The notes under the pieces: model-generated
What the model saw: only the letters and a program-made list of their open reading frames with translations
Told to the model about the DNA's origin: nothing
Databases searched by the model: none
Program-made: the position numbers and the translations under genes
Part shown: positions 1 through 10,889 of the stretch, piece by piece
How the letters are laid out: the number at the start of each line of letters is the position of its first letter
Numbering within the stretch: the stretch's first letter is position 1
Origin: Molanna angustata
Lineage: Eukaryota; Arthropoda; Insecta; Trichoptera; Molannidae
Assembly (NCBI GenBank): GCA_963576475.1
Contig: OY754981.1
Coordinates: 26,574,132-26,638,131 of the forward strand
DNA length: 64,000 nt
Direction: 5' to 3'

Positions 1-262
1 AGTTTCCTGGTTGTTCTGGCTCGACTTAAGACTTTTGAGTTCGTAACCAGATCTGTCCAAGGGATTTTGAGCATTCTGCGATGCAACCACATCTCAAAAG
101 CTTCCAGCCTGTTCATGGTGTTAACCTTCAATGTCCAAGTCTCACAGCCATATAGCAACACAGACCACACATAACATCTCATCATCCGCTGTCTCAGGTC
201 CATATTGAGCTTTTCGTTACAGAAGAAAGATCTCATTTTATTAAAGGCAGCTCTTGCATGTT
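1..262 (-). pseudogene. RTE-type LINE reverse transcriptase fragment (C-terminal part), cut by window edge
   Basis: Read on the minus strand, this stretch gives an open frame with the hallmark end of RTE-type reverse transcriptases: AFNKMRSFFCNEKLN, then LRQRMMRCYVWSVLLYGCET, then WTLKVNTMNRLEAFEMWLHRR and MLKIPWTDLVTNSKVLSRA. These are the thumb region and post-RT connector of insect RTE-like elements. It has no start codon and runs off the left edge of the window, so whether it is part of a longer copy cannot be seen. It is a retrotransposon remnant rather than a host gene. Confidence 0.75.
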
Positions 263-672
263 CAACACAGTAAATGCATGTTGGTATATTTATAATGCAT
301 GTTGGTATATTTAGTTGGTATATTTTAAAGATCACCTACCAGTGCACCCACGTGACAGGTTCAAGTTGTTTTACGATAATTATATCTACTGTTAGTATTG
401 TGATATGTGTAGGTACCTATCTACAGTAGAGCGGGAGCTATCATCCAATTCAACATTATATTGTCAATGTCAAAATTGTAAACTGCCAACCCTAGTAATC
501 TGCTTGTTGTTGTCAATGTAAAATATAGTGTGATAAAGAAATAAATAAAATAAAATACCAGGTAAACATAACATGCAGATGGTCATGGATAACGTTAAAT
601 TCCGTCATATTTGAAGGGTTACAATTAGTAATTATTGTCCTTTTTTACCGCCATTGACCGACAGTAGGTGGA

Positions 673-1079
673 TTGCGGCACGGTGTCCGGTCACAAAGCG
701 TGTCCCGGAGGTGCAATCAGGAGCGTGGGGCGCCAAGGAATTACCGCCTGCTACGCCTCCGCCCTCGTCCTAGCCTGCCTGGGGCACTCAGGCACCAGAT
801 AAAGATCAATAGAAACACTACAATGCCACAATGGAAGGATAATTGTTTTAAATATGTACTTACTTACAATAAGATATCTGTTTAATTTCAATGTACGTAT
901 ACAATAAACAAGATAATAAATCTATAACTACACGAGCCAGCACCGATACAAACTATGCAATTCCACACGTGAGAACTGCTTTTGGTCAAAGACATTTTAT
1001 GTATTTTCATTGCCCCCAGAATTTACTTATAACATGTTACCTACATCACTCAAAGAAATACTTAATATCGCTGAAATAA
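673..1079 (+). pseudogene. Degraded Jockey/CR1-like LINE C-terminal fragment
   Basis: The frame at 891-1079 contains IPHVRTAFGQRHFMYF. This matches the IPRLKTTFGQRNFLYFGVK segment of the better preserved LINE end at 50313-50668. Upstream codons at 673-885 are GC-richer and unrecognised. No start or domain is complete. The likely 3' tail of the same family appears at 2004-2060, beyond an inserted LINE fragment. Assignment rests on the match between the two loci in this window. Confidence 0.45.
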
Positions 1080-1325
1080 TTTAAAAGAAAATGTTCCGAA
1101 TACATCATGAACTACGGAAGAACTAAAATATATCAAATGTTCGACATCATAGTGTAAGGATGTTATGGACATAATTTATATAATTGTTTTTTTTCTATCC
1201 TCTTTCGTAAAAAAATCCTGATTTTTTTTATAAATTTTGTGCTGTCTTGGTTTGAGTCAGTCAGTATTCTGAAGAAATACTATTTCAGATTATTTGTGCA
1301 ATTAACAAATAAAAATTACAAGATA

Positions 1326-1831
1326 CCTGGAGTGGCGCCCCCCAATACCTACTGAATACCCTCGACGCTGTCCAAAGGCGTGCTATACGTCTGATTGATG
1401 ATCCATCACTGACTGATGGATTGCAATCACTAGAACACAGACGCAGAGTCGGTATTTTAAGTTTATTCTATAGATACTACCACGGGAATTGCTCAGAAGA
1501 ACTTGCATCTTTGGTCCCTCCTCCACCCACTCGCAACAGAGTCACTCGCTTCACTCAATCGCAGCATCCATTCACAGTGGACCTTCAACATATACGAACA
1601 AGTCGCTTCTCGAACTCCTTTATTAACACAGCAGCCCGACTGTGGAACGATCTTCCGAATTCTGTGTTTCCATCTTCGTACAACCCGGGTCTTTTTAAAA
1701 TCCGAATTAATAAACTCTTTTCTAGATTGCAAACCCCTCCCAACGCTACGTAGTGCGCTTCTTCGGAAGAGTAAAATGGATCCAAATCCTAATAGCTGGC
1801 GTCCCCTACGTAGACATGTTAAAAAAAAAAA
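1326..1831 (+). mobile_element. 5'-truncated copy of the Jockey/CR1-group LINE found intact at 29.1-32.2 kb
   Basis: The sequence from about 1326 to the A-run at 1820-1831 matches the last ~500 bp of the minus-strand LINE at 29109-32158. I counted only a couple of differences by eye, for example ACACAGC against ACTCAGC and GGATCC against GGACCC. The frame encodes the last ~140 residues, from SGAPQYLLNTLDAVQRRA to a terminal PPNAT, with the stop at 1751-1753. The near identity to an intact copy implies recent retrotransposition. I saw no clear target-site duplication. Confidence 0.9.
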
Positions 1832-2003
1832 ACCCTACATACACAATATGTATAATATGCATATCATGATGACTCTAATTCCATTTTTTAATCTGTATAC
1901 AGTATCTAGTTAAGTTTATATTGTTTAGATACTTTTTAAAAATGCAAATAGGTACAACCTATACCTACATAATGTCTCCTGTGAAATATTATAATAATAT
2001 GTA

Positions 2004-2062
2004 CACTGCTAGCCCTAGAACAGGTATACCTAGTTGGGCAGCAGTTATCTATTTTTAATGAA
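2004..2062 (+). repeat. Jockey/CR1-like LINE 3' UTR fragment
   Basis: The words AGAACAGGTATACCTAG and GGCAGCAGTTAT resemble AGAACAGGTTTCACCTAG and GGCAGTTTATGA in the 3' UTR of the LINE end at 50735-50775. It is probably the displaced tail of the fragment at 673-1079. Confidence 0.4.
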
Positions 2063-2122
2063 GATTATTTAAATGGTGTGATAAAAAACACAAAATAAAA
2101 CCACATTTGAATAACGCAGAAT

Positions 2123-2210
2123 AATGCTGTGGTCACCGACATAGAATAGTGCTTCCACTATTTTCTATAATCATCGTTTTCGGATTGTCCATGTGGGATA
2201 CATCTCCTCA
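2123..2210 (+). repeat. SINE-D family, 5' end fragment
   Basis: It shares the 5' portion of the SINE-D family (best copy 32281-32526): a GCTGTGG start, TAGAATAGTGCTTC, then TAATCATCGTTTTCGG. The central block and RTE-like tail are missing, so this is a 3'-truncated or decayed copy. The next ~540 bp (2211-2750) is AT-rich and holds nothing I can identify. Confidence 0.6.
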
Positions 2211-2749
2211 AGTGCGGTAAAATTTATTAGATAATTTGTGACGGTTTTAAAAGGACTAGTAAGAGCTAACGATATGAACACGAAAAGAAAAAACAAGAAT
2301 AAATCGAAAAAAATAATAATATATGTGTAACACAAGAAATTTGTCAAACATAAGATTTATACATGGGCGGTGCATGAAAGCACGAAATGAACTAAAAGAC
2401 GATACCTACGTATGTCAGGATACAAATAATAATAATATTAAGTACCTACCGAAAACCAGGTAGGTAGGTTCAAGTCGCGGCACTTATTATAAAAGTGAAA
2501 ATTGATGCATCGTGTCACAGAGACATTAGTCTGTGATATGCAATTAGCATATTATGTAGGTACCAGAGGAAGGATATTATTTAGGCTCTTAACATGTAAG
2601 AATTTAAAGAAGTGTTTTTTTTTACAAAAATATGTAATAAACTATGAGTACCTATTGATTTATTTAGTTGTTTTGTTTCAGAAAACTACAGCTTTGTGAA
2701 TTGTTTGGTTACATATGGTGCTATTAAAATTAGTACAAGTAATTGAAAT

Positions 2750-2978
2750 ATCGAGTTCTTCGTGTGGGGGAGGAATTCTATGTTTCAATCATTTGCATTT
2801 GTGTTCTATTTAATTGTATTTCGATCTATTTGTATTCATTTGCCAATTTTTTTTAAGTAGTTTATGTTTCAATTGTATTTTCTCCTCTTTTTTTTTTGTT
2901 ATGTTTTATTGTTATTTTTACTTTTGAGACATGTAACATTCAATATTGGATGAAAAATCTTTAAATAAATGAAAAAAA
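2750..2978 (+). repeat. Probable LINE 3' UTR with poly(A)
   Basis: A T-rich stretch ends in CTTTAAATAAATGAAAAAAAA, with an AATAAA-type polyadenylation signal followed by an A-run at about 2970-2978. That is the usual form of a poly(A)-ending LINE 3' end. No coding part is attached. Confidence 0.4.
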
Positions 2979-3224
2979 ATAGTACAAGCCAATAATGTTT
3001 TCTTCTAATTAAAAAGAATGAAGTAAAAAATATTTAAACAAGTATACTGAGCAGTAGATAAATGAATTACAATAATAACAGAAAAAATACGATGGTAAAA
3101 AAAAAAACAATACATAATGAGAATAAAATGAGGAAAAGCAGGGATTATTGGTTAGAAGGAAGGATCTTATTAGAAGGATTTACTAAAATAAATCACGTGC
3201 AGTCCTCTAGCCATTTCCATATTA

Positions 3225-3290
3225 TTAGGGTTGGCAGAGAGAACCGAGCGCCTCACATGTTTCTTTGCATACATTTACTACCTAATTCAT
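3225..3290 (-). repeat. RTE 3' end fragment
   Basis: It contains GGCAGAGAGAACCGAGCGCC followed by a TTTACTACC segment. This is the conserved 3' part of the RTE family seen at 16723-17286, 34030-34525 and 63930-64000. Only about 60 bp remain. Confidence 0.6.
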
Positions 3291-3434
3291 ACCCCATCTA
3301 CATATTTAAAACGTCTGGAACGTTATCTTAATCCTTACCCCTTTTCTAATTCCTTCTCTACCAGGTCGAAAAATTTAAATGTCAACGATTTTTTTTATAA
3401 AAATATAGTAGTCAATTGCCATTTTTGATGCAAA

Positions 3435-3965
3435 ATATTTTTATTTCATTTTGTAATGATTCTCGGGCAGCTAACGTACTTTGTCAAATTTTAATTAAAC
3501 ACGCTTTTAATAACAAGTTGTCACATTCTGCAGAATGATGATATTTATCGTCTTACAGATCCAGATAGCTGATGACGAGACAGGTGCAGCTGACGCTGCG
3601 CCTGGTGTGGAAATCGAAGAACTGAAAGTACTACGGGCGTGGTGGAGGCTCCCTGTTGCAGTCTGTTGTTCGTGGAGCTGCTGGGAGGGTAACCCTTGCT
3701 ATGATTCACGGGCATTCACGAGTGTGGTTGGACTCTTAGTGGCAGTGGTATGAAATATGCATGGTGGTAGTTCTTGTTTCGTCCGACGAGCAGCCGCTCC
3801 GGGGATGAACAGAACACTTTAGTTCTATAACGTTCCCTATGGAGTGGGGTAGGTGACTGCGACTTTTCCATAAAAGATCCAGATAGAAAACAATCATAAT
3901 CTCTGTACCGCCGGGAGTCGAACACGGGACCTTTTAGTCGGGGGTCAAGGTTTAACCAACATAAA
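3435..3965 (-). mobile_element. SINE-B copy split by a 306-bp insertion
   Basis: The SINE-B body is present at 3435-3568 (AACAAGTTGTCACATTCTG, then ATCGTCTTACAGATCCAG). Its tRNA-like head is at 3875-3965 (GGGAGTCGAACACGGGACC, the B-box complement). The two halves are separated by 3569-3874 and meet at a 12-bp duplicated AGATCCAGATAG (3557-3568 and 3875-3886). This shows a later insertion into an existing SINE. Confidence 0.8.
3569..3874 (+). mobile_element. 306-bp GC-rich insert with 12-bp TSD, unknown family
   Basis: The insert is flanked by perfect 12-bp copies of AGATCCAGATAG and is clearly richer in GC than its surroundings. It ends in TTTTCCATAAA with no long poly(A). A block around 3714-3800 (GTGTGGTTGGACTCT, GGCAGTGGT, ATGGTGG, GTCCGA) aligns at about 70% by eye with 36528-36615. 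The two loci therefore define a dispersed family. The TSD length suggests a LINE-type insertion, most simply a 5'-truncated 3' UTR. The reading frame crossing it (3535-3753) is not convincing as a gene. The ~400 bp after the SINE (3966-4390) is AT-rich with nothing identified. Confidence 0.65.
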
Positions 3966-4390
3966 TTTTAAGAGGTCGTTTTGTGCATGCTTCCTCTACT
4001 TTAAGTCAGCAAAATAATCGTCGTATATAAAATAATACACCACACAAAAAAGGGGGAGTGAGCAGCAAACTGTACCTACACATACAAATCGTCTGAGCAA
4101 TAATTCATCGCAATGAAATATATCTTTTGAATAACTTACTCCAGAAAATGACACAGTCGCGATTTTCAAATCATATATCATTCTGATTTTTTTGAATTAC
4201 ACAAATTATATATTCATTTGTATATCAAATGGGACAGAATATTAGTAATTGTACGTTTAATTTTATAAGAAAATATAATGGACATTAAAAACTTTTTTTT
4301 ACCAAATTAGTTAACTGATTAACCTGTCTAAATAGAGAGAAACAAAATTATTATTGTATATTTGATAGATAAAAAAATATATATTTGATA

Positions 4391-4402
4391 GATACTAACT
4401 TG
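4391..4402 (+). repeat. Target-site duplication (left) of the R1-clade element
   Basis: GATACTAACTTG here is repeated exactly at 7459-7470 and brackets the element. The preceding base is A on both sides, so the duplication could be 13 bp. Confidence 0.9.
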
Positions 4403-7400
4403 TCATTTGGTTGTAGTCCAGATTTCTTCTCCAAGTGATTCGTTTTATATTATTTCCATATATTTTCAGTTTAGTGAATCCGAATTTCGTTTGCTGGATC
4501 AACTGGATGTTATATTGGGCCAACTCGGCAACGCATCATTAATTATTGGAGGTGATTTTAATGCAGAATCTATTCTATGGTGTAACACTACCACTTCTGG
4601 GTCCAGAAAATTCACCAGAGGTGTAAGCTGCGAAGATTTTATCTCTCGCCACAATTTGAGTGTGTTGAACAATCCTTTCAGTCCACCTACCTTCTCTAAC
4701 CACATGGGTACAAGTCATATAGATGTCACTTTAGCTACACCTCAGATTAACCATAGAGTAGGGAATTGGACTGTAGACGAGGATGCCTCGTGCAGTGACC
4801 ATAACCTTATCACGTTTCAGATTATTTCCAATGTACCCACAATTCCTTTAGCGAAACCTTTGCTTAGAAGATTCCGGACAAGGTGTGACAGGTGGCGTTG
4901 GTTAGACTTTGACCGTTACTTTGAATGCTCATTGGATCGTTTATCTTGTAGATCTTGTACTACTGCGGACATGGCCTCATCTTTTACGCAGAGTATAATT
5001 AATTGTGCCGAGAAGGCGATCGGCAGAACTTCTTCTAGTCATATGTCTCCTAATGAATGGTGGCATCCTGGCTTAGACATCTTTAAACGAACTTCGACTC
5101 GAGCTCACCGCGCGTTGAGAGCGGCCCGTCGTCGAGGAAGTTCAAATGACTTAATAACCATGCTTCAATGTGAGTATAGACGCTCAAATAATATCTACAA
5201 ACGTGAGATTTATCGTGCCAAGTCTGAAGCATGGCGCCGCTTGGTATCTGAGGTTTCAACCACAGATCCTTGGGGTGCTGTGTTTAGATATGCATCAATG
5301 AAAAAATATCCAAATGCGTCAGTCTCGTGTATCCGTGATCCACGAACTGGAATTATCACAATAGACTCTGATTCGACGACTATCACGCTACTTGACATAC
5401 TTATTTCTTCTGATGACATCTCATCTGATACTCCTCTTCATTCACAAATACGCAATAACCAATCCGATATCCCGCAAACTCCCATATCGACCTTCGCCAA
5501 TTTCGATGAGCTTGATTTTATCATCAAGAATCTTCAGCAAAACAAATCTCCTGGCATTGACCGCATTGACGCAGCTCTCGTACAAAGGTGCTGGCACATA
5601 GCTCGCCACGAGATTATCTTATTGTACAACAATTGCTTGCGAGAAGGCTACTTTCCGGATTGTTGGAAAACAGGTTTAATGACTGTTATTCCCAAGCGTA
5701 GTGACCTGGATCCTTCTGACCCAAAATCATATAGACCGATTACTTTACTACCTATTTTGGGTAAGGTGTTAGAAAAGCTTATATGTCGACGCTTAGAAGA
5801 TCATCTTTCCAGTACCCACCCACTGTCCGATCGTCAGTTCGGTTTTCGCGCTGGGAAATCAACGGTTGATGCTATCTTGGCTATATCTGATATCGTTAGT
5901 AGCTCTGATAGTAAATATGTTATCTCTATATCTCTTGATATTGCGGGAGCATTCGACAATGCCTGGTGGCCTCTAATTTTAAAAAAACTTCGAGACCGTA
6001 AGGTTCCTAGCAACATATATAAAATAGTGAAGAGCTATTTTACTAATAGACATGTGGCCATGCCCGGGGGATAGGATTTGCACTGGCGACCAATTAGCAT
6101 CGGGTGCCCTCAGGGTTCTGTTCTGGGTCCACTGTTATGGAACATCTTGTTCGACGACCTTCTATCACTTTCAACGCCTACGGGCTGCAGTATTTTGGCA
6201 TATGCCGATGATGCTACAATCCTTATTCAAGGTAACACCCGAGCACTTATTGAGCGCGCAGCTACTCAGTTACTTTCTTCTGTTGCAGATTGGGGTATAA
6301 GTCATAGACTCAATTTCGCACCTAAGAAGACATATGGGTTAGTGTTAAAAGGCATAATGAAAAGTCCTCCCTCCATCAAATTTATCAATACGCGTGTAAT
6401 ATTTAAGGATAGGGTCAAAGTTTTGGGTGTTACACTAGATAGAGGCCTTACATTCCAATACCATGTTCGTGCTGTATCCGATAGTGCAAAAATAGCCTTT
6501 CAAAAGATTTCACGTCTTGCTCGAGCTAGTTGGGGCCTTAAATTTCCAGTAGCAAGACTGTTTTACAACGCTACCTTTCTGAGTATTATGTGTTATGCCG
6601 CTCCTTGTTGGGCTCATCGTTGTGAAACCCAATACATTAGACGTCTGCTGCTTTCTGGACAGCGCTTCGCACTAATAGCTTTAGCAAAGGCTTACAGAAC
6701 CTGCGCTACTGACACACTTTCTATTCTCACAGGTATGGCTCCCCTTGATCTGGAAACACAGCGACGAGCTTCTATTCACAACCTGTATAGAGGCCGAAGC
6801 TCAATTTTGGGTGGTGCTTCTCTCCCACCTGTTAATTTACCCACAGTTCGTGGAGAGATCGAGAACTTGGCCTCTTTTAGATGCTTGGCAACGTCGCTGG
6901 TCCTCTTCTTCCGTGGGCAGACTGACATTTTTATTTCTTCCCGATGTGAGGACTCGAATTTTATCCTCGTGGATTGTTCCCGATTATTGGACCACGCAAT
7001 TCCTTACTGGACACGGCAGTTTCAAAAGCTATCTCTTTCGTTTTCACTTATCCGATTCGTCCTCATGTCAGCTTTGTGATAACCCTGAACAGACTTCTGA
7101 GCATATCCTATGGGAATGCACTAACTTCTCCGTGTCAACTTTCCGACGAGAACTCTACGACGATGTCCGAGGGAATTTCTTTGGACCCATTGGACATGCG
7201 GACCTTGTAGCCACGAAGAGCAATTTTAGGGCTTTCAAGACTTTCTGTCTTAAATTCGGTGCACTATTATCTTCACTATCACTGAGCAGTGAGCCAGTTG
7301 TTTCAACATGATTAGCTCTCTTTGGCACATTAAGTGCAGTGTCTGCAAGGTTTTAGAGTTCTCCGGACTCTTCATATGTTCTTTGTGTTCTTTCAGAGTT

Positions 7401-7458
7401 TTGCAAGGGGCCGTTATTAGTCCCCATAAGCAGAACGGGTGGTGGTGGGGGAAGAACA
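4403..7458 (+). mobile_element. 5'-truncated R1-clade non-LTR retrotransposon
   Basis: This 3,056-bp insertion is bounded by a 12-bp TSD (4391-4402 and 7459-7470). It starts inside the endonuclease domain and ends with GGTGGTGGGGGAAGAACA, with no poly(A). The same 3' end is found in the copy at 26056-26742. The R1-type signature LDIAGAFDNAWW in the RT and the C-terminal Cys-His cluster place it in the R1 clade. Unlike classical R1 it does not lie in rDNA here. Confidence 0.9.
4404..7311 (+). pseudogene. R1-clade ORF2: endonuclease (partial) + reverse transcriptase, broken
   Basis: The frame at 4407-6071 starts inside the apurinic-like endonuclease (IIGGDFNAES, later SCSDHNLITF). It continues into the reverse transcriptase with KSYRPITLLPILGK, RQFGFRAGKSTVDAI and the catalytic-A block SLDIAGAFDNAWW. 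An in-frame TAG at 6072-6074 follows. The same frame resumes with IGCPQGSVLGPLLWN and the catalytic YADD (LAYADDATILIQG) up to about 6870. There an 8-bp deletion relative to the copy at 26056-26742 shifts the frame by +1. The last part, to 7311, carries the Cys-His motif CQLCDNPEQTSEHILWEC. The truncation, stop and frameshift make it inactive. A full element would make target-primed cDNA in the nucleus. Confidence 0.88.
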
Positions 7459-7470
7459 GATACTAACTTG

Positions 7471-8199
7471 AAAAATAAATATTGATTCTCAAAAACCCGG
7501 AAAAACTAGACGTAATCTGAAAAAAAAGAATAAATCTTATAATTGAATTTCTTGTCTCGTTTCTGTACGATTTCTTATAAAAAGTCTTCTGGAAAATAAC
7601 TCGATGTATAACCACAACTTTAAATACATACATAATGCGTCTAATGCATATTAAACGGTTTTAAAAATACAATATCAATATTTGCATCCTCGAGGCTGCA
7701 TCGAAAGCGATCGATAAAGATTAAAATCCGCCAACAAATTAGTTGTAAGGGCGATAAATATTGCAATATGAAAGCAATTTGCGATAAAAACTTCTGCTGT
7801 AGTTAGCTGTAAATTGACTGGTGAATGTGAGAGGACATCCAAATGAGAACAAAAAAAATAATCAAAAGATGTTATTTATTGTAAAGGAAAAGGGAATGAT
7901 TCAAATTATAAACGTGTTATCAAATATTTATTCTCACATAATCCCAAAGTCGACACTGTTGAAAAATTACATCAAGTGGGAGTTTGAAATATGACTTTAT
8001 TGGCGATGTAAATATGAGTCATGACTCTTTTAAAGTCAAAGGCATTTCATTTGTATCTACTTTTAATTTTAGCGACTGAGACAGAGTAAGAAAACTACAA
8101 CAGGAATAAAATTCGCAGAACTATGGGGAATCGAATCATAGGAGTCAAACTGCTTATGCTACGGCGATAAACATTTGATGTATTTTTTAAAATAATTAA
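7471..8199. other. AT-rich, no feature identified
   Basis: This is unique-looking AT-rich sequence with no frame of note and no repeat that I could match elsewhere in the window. Confidence 0.5.
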
Positions 8200-8312
8200 T
8201 GAGTTCTTGGAACAAGAACATATACTTACATAAAAGCATTAATGTTTGAACTATAAGATAAACAAAATCGGTCGAGATTCGAACCAGCGCGCTCTACCAC
8301 CGATCTATCTTA
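8200..8312 (-). repeat. SINE-A family, antisense, internally shortened
   Basis: On the minus strand it reads from GGTAGAGCGCGCTGG through GTTCGAATC to CCGATTTTGTTTATC, then the body (AGCATTAATGC, TAAGTATATGTTC). The anticodon region seen in the copy at 20885 is partly lost. It is a tRNA-derived SINE fragment, not a tRNA gene. Confidence 0.65.
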
Positions 8313-8339
8313 TCTGCAAGTCTGTACGATTATATGAAT

Positions 8340-8520
8340 ATGTGTAATCGAAACCTACTGAAGTATATGGAGAAATGTATCAAAACCTACTGAATTATAT
8401 GAATAAATGTCTCAAAAGCTGCTGAATTATATTAGTAAATGTATCAAAGCCTGCTGAATTATATGAATAAATGTATCAAAACCAGCTGAATAATATAACA
8501 AAACCTGCTGAATTATTCGA
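8340..8520 (+). repeat. 32-bp tandem repeat, about 5 copies
   Basis: The unit AATGTATCAAAACCTGCTGA plus AATTATATGAAT recurs with a strict 32-bp period. The CTGAA word falls at 8358, 8390, 8422, 8454 and 8486, then after a shortened 22-bp unit at 8508. Copies differ at scattered sites. It is a minisatellite-like array. Confidence 0.85.
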
Positions 8521-8529
8521 GCTGATTGT

Positions 8530-9885
8530 GACACAAACAAATTGTCGACATATCATGTAAGTACTTACCTACGTCTTAAAAAATCCTTAGTATTGAGCAC
8601 ATAAAAACTTGTTACGGCACATTTTTAAATACCCGTATTAATGTAACAGCCGAAATAAATAACTCTCGATCATGATAAACTCGCAGGCAAAATGACACCT
8701 TAATTGCAATTATCTCTTTCAAAACCTCTTCAATACGTTGTATTTTGGTACATATTTTTTTGTCTCGAATCTACCGCACATCGTAACAACAACATATCGA
8801 ACTTATTTCACTGCTTAAAAGCCTGTTGAAATTAGCATACTGATATATCAAAACAAATGAAGGAACGCCTTCACACGTTCATTATTACGCGTAATTCGTT
8901 CAGAATGCAAATAAATATACGCGTTAAGGGGGTACCATTACCAGAAGAACAACTCGATGATGTATGTAACCAATTTATATTTTTATTCGTTTAATTAATC
9001 ATCTTTTTTTAAATAGTGTAGTAAACACAAATGGTTATTGATATAAAAAACGGGTAGGGTGTAAATATAAAAATTTGATATAAGATTATTTTTCGAAAAT
9101 AATTTTGAATTTCGGACGATATAATGTCGCTATCAATAAAAAAAGTCAAGACTGAGTATTTTGAAAATTAAAATAGTATATATTTTCATGTGGTGAATTA
9201 GGGTTAGTCATAGCCCACTTGTTTTATTACATGAAAAGATTATTATATTTATAATACCCAACCGAATAATACCTACGTTAATTATTATTCAAAGAATTAA
9301 AATAAGAGATTCATCATCTTTGCCAATAACAAAAGGTAGGAACCTACATTTATATACATAGTATAACTTAATGACAAATCGACATCGATTTATCGATAGT
9401 AAAAGGAACAAAAGGGAAGAAGAGATACCAATTTTTATTACTCAGTAGAGTAACACTATGTTCGGAAAAAAGGATCACTGCACTTATTTACTCAAACCTT
9501 CAAATGTGAAGAATACGAATGATTTAAAATCATTCATCAAGCATAAGATTGTAGGTAATCTTCCTGATGAGGTATTATTGCAAAAATATTATTTCATATC
9601 TTGTAAATTTAACAAAAAGAAACAATATACGAAGATTTTGAAAAATCTAGGATAGTTGGGAGTAATTGAAATAAACTAGTAATTTGCGCGGGGTGAAAGG
9701 GAAGCGTTAAATATTTAAGTTCTTGAAATAGGCAAATACATGTAAGTTTGCGTATGTCGGATGTTCATGTAAAAAATAGACCTATAACTGAGAAATAAAA
9801 AGATTTATAACTAAATAAAGATTTTTTACGGAATTGAAGTTTTTGAATGAATATTTTTAGTGTAGGTAAAAGGAATATTGGATAG
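8530..9885. other. AT-rich interval with one small unassigned frame
   Basis: The only frame of note is 9458-9655 (+), 65 codons, lysine-rich (MFGKKDHCTYLLKPSNVKN...). I recognise no family. It might be a small transposase remnant or chance. The rest is AT-rich with nothing identified. Confidence 0.3.
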
Positions 9886-9889
9886 TTAA

Positions 9890-10050
9890 TGGTATGCTTT
9901 TTAGCTAATGTGCTGGGTTTGATTCCCAGCAGAGTCTAACATCCCTAGATTACTGACACAGGTTAGTTGGAATAATAGCCTATTATGAATATACTCGTCA
10001 TTTTCACTGGGTATACGGAAGTTTTATTATAATTATTACTAGCAATTGAC
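9890..10050 (+). repeat. SINE-C family copy
   Basis: The tRNA-like B box is GGGTTTGATTCCCAGCAGAG, followed by the family body (ACAGGTTAGTTGGAATAAT) and the GGGTATACGGAAGT end. The better copy is at 19862-20060. It is decayed. Confidence 0.6.
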
Positions 10051-10394
10051 ACAAGTGTTGGCAAAATTCTAGATAGAAATTGTTTCCCGAAATTGAATAA
10101 AATCGTATGGTGTTAATATTTGTGGTATATTCTTTTGGGGGTGAAATATTGCCCGCCTCGCCGGCGGCGAAACAAATAGTCCCCGCCTCCGATGCAATCT
10201 CAATCTAATCCGGGTGCGGTATGAATGACACTTCCAATTATTGCAACACTCATCTCTCACAAACTCTCCGCCAAAGATTCATCGCTGTAACGATCGAATA
10301 TCGGTGGAGTAGCCGCGGGGCGAACGGAATCGATACAGGACCGTTAGGAAAGTCGGAGATAAGATATTTTTTGATGATTATTTTTATTTAGTTC

Positions 10395-10716
10395 ATGTAT
10401 AACGATGTGTACAATAATGAATTTAAAGCATTATATCCAAAAAGAGACGAAGTTGGAACATATAATATATATTATAGGATAACAATAAAGGTCCGCAAGA
10501 TCGCATCGGGAGAAAAATACCACTTGCTTCAATTAATATTGGAGGGCAAGATAGATGGTCGCCGAGGGACTGGAAGGAGACAGATGTCCTGGCTGCGTAA
10601 TATCAGGGAATGGACGGGCAGAACAGTGGAGCAGATATTCTGGGCAACACAGGACAGAGGGATTCGCCAGAGTATCGGGGGTTCCTGGCAGGGTACCAGA
10701 AGAAGAAGATAGGATA
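10395..10716 (+). pseudogene. RTE-type LINE C-terminal ORF fragment with (GAA)n tail
   Basis: The frame ends with KYHLLQLILEGKIDGRR, GTGRRQMSWLRNIREWTG, then VEQIFWATQDRGI. This is the conserved C-terminal tail that follows the reverse transcriptase in insect RTE-like elements. The first ~35 codons do not look related, so the element is 5'-truncated near 10480. The stop is at 10710-10712, within a GAAGAAGAAG tail. The same short-repeat 3' end is seen at 14917 and 17847. No catalytic domain remains. Confidence 0.75.
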
Positions 10717-10889
10717 ACCGGAAATCAGGCACCTAAATGGGCTGACGATCTATCTGTTGATTTAGGTACATGATCGTTTTGCTTATTTTTATAGTTTTAT
10801 TCTTTAATATCTGTATGAATAACGTCATATTATCGCTATTCCAACTATTTTTTTCGTAGATTTTTCTGGAGAGTACTCCTTCACAAAAT

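Noticed and set aside
3569..3620. Hammerhead motif at the start of the GC-rich insert (CTGATGA then a strong hairpin and GAAA)
   Set aside because: No stem I partner and no ACGCGTC-like cleavage segment follow the GAAA; the insertion starts exactly at the core, which a cleaved hammerhead RNA would not do.
8340..8520. CRISPR-like array
   Set aside because: Units are contiguous 32-bp repeats without unique spacers, in a eukaryotic context.
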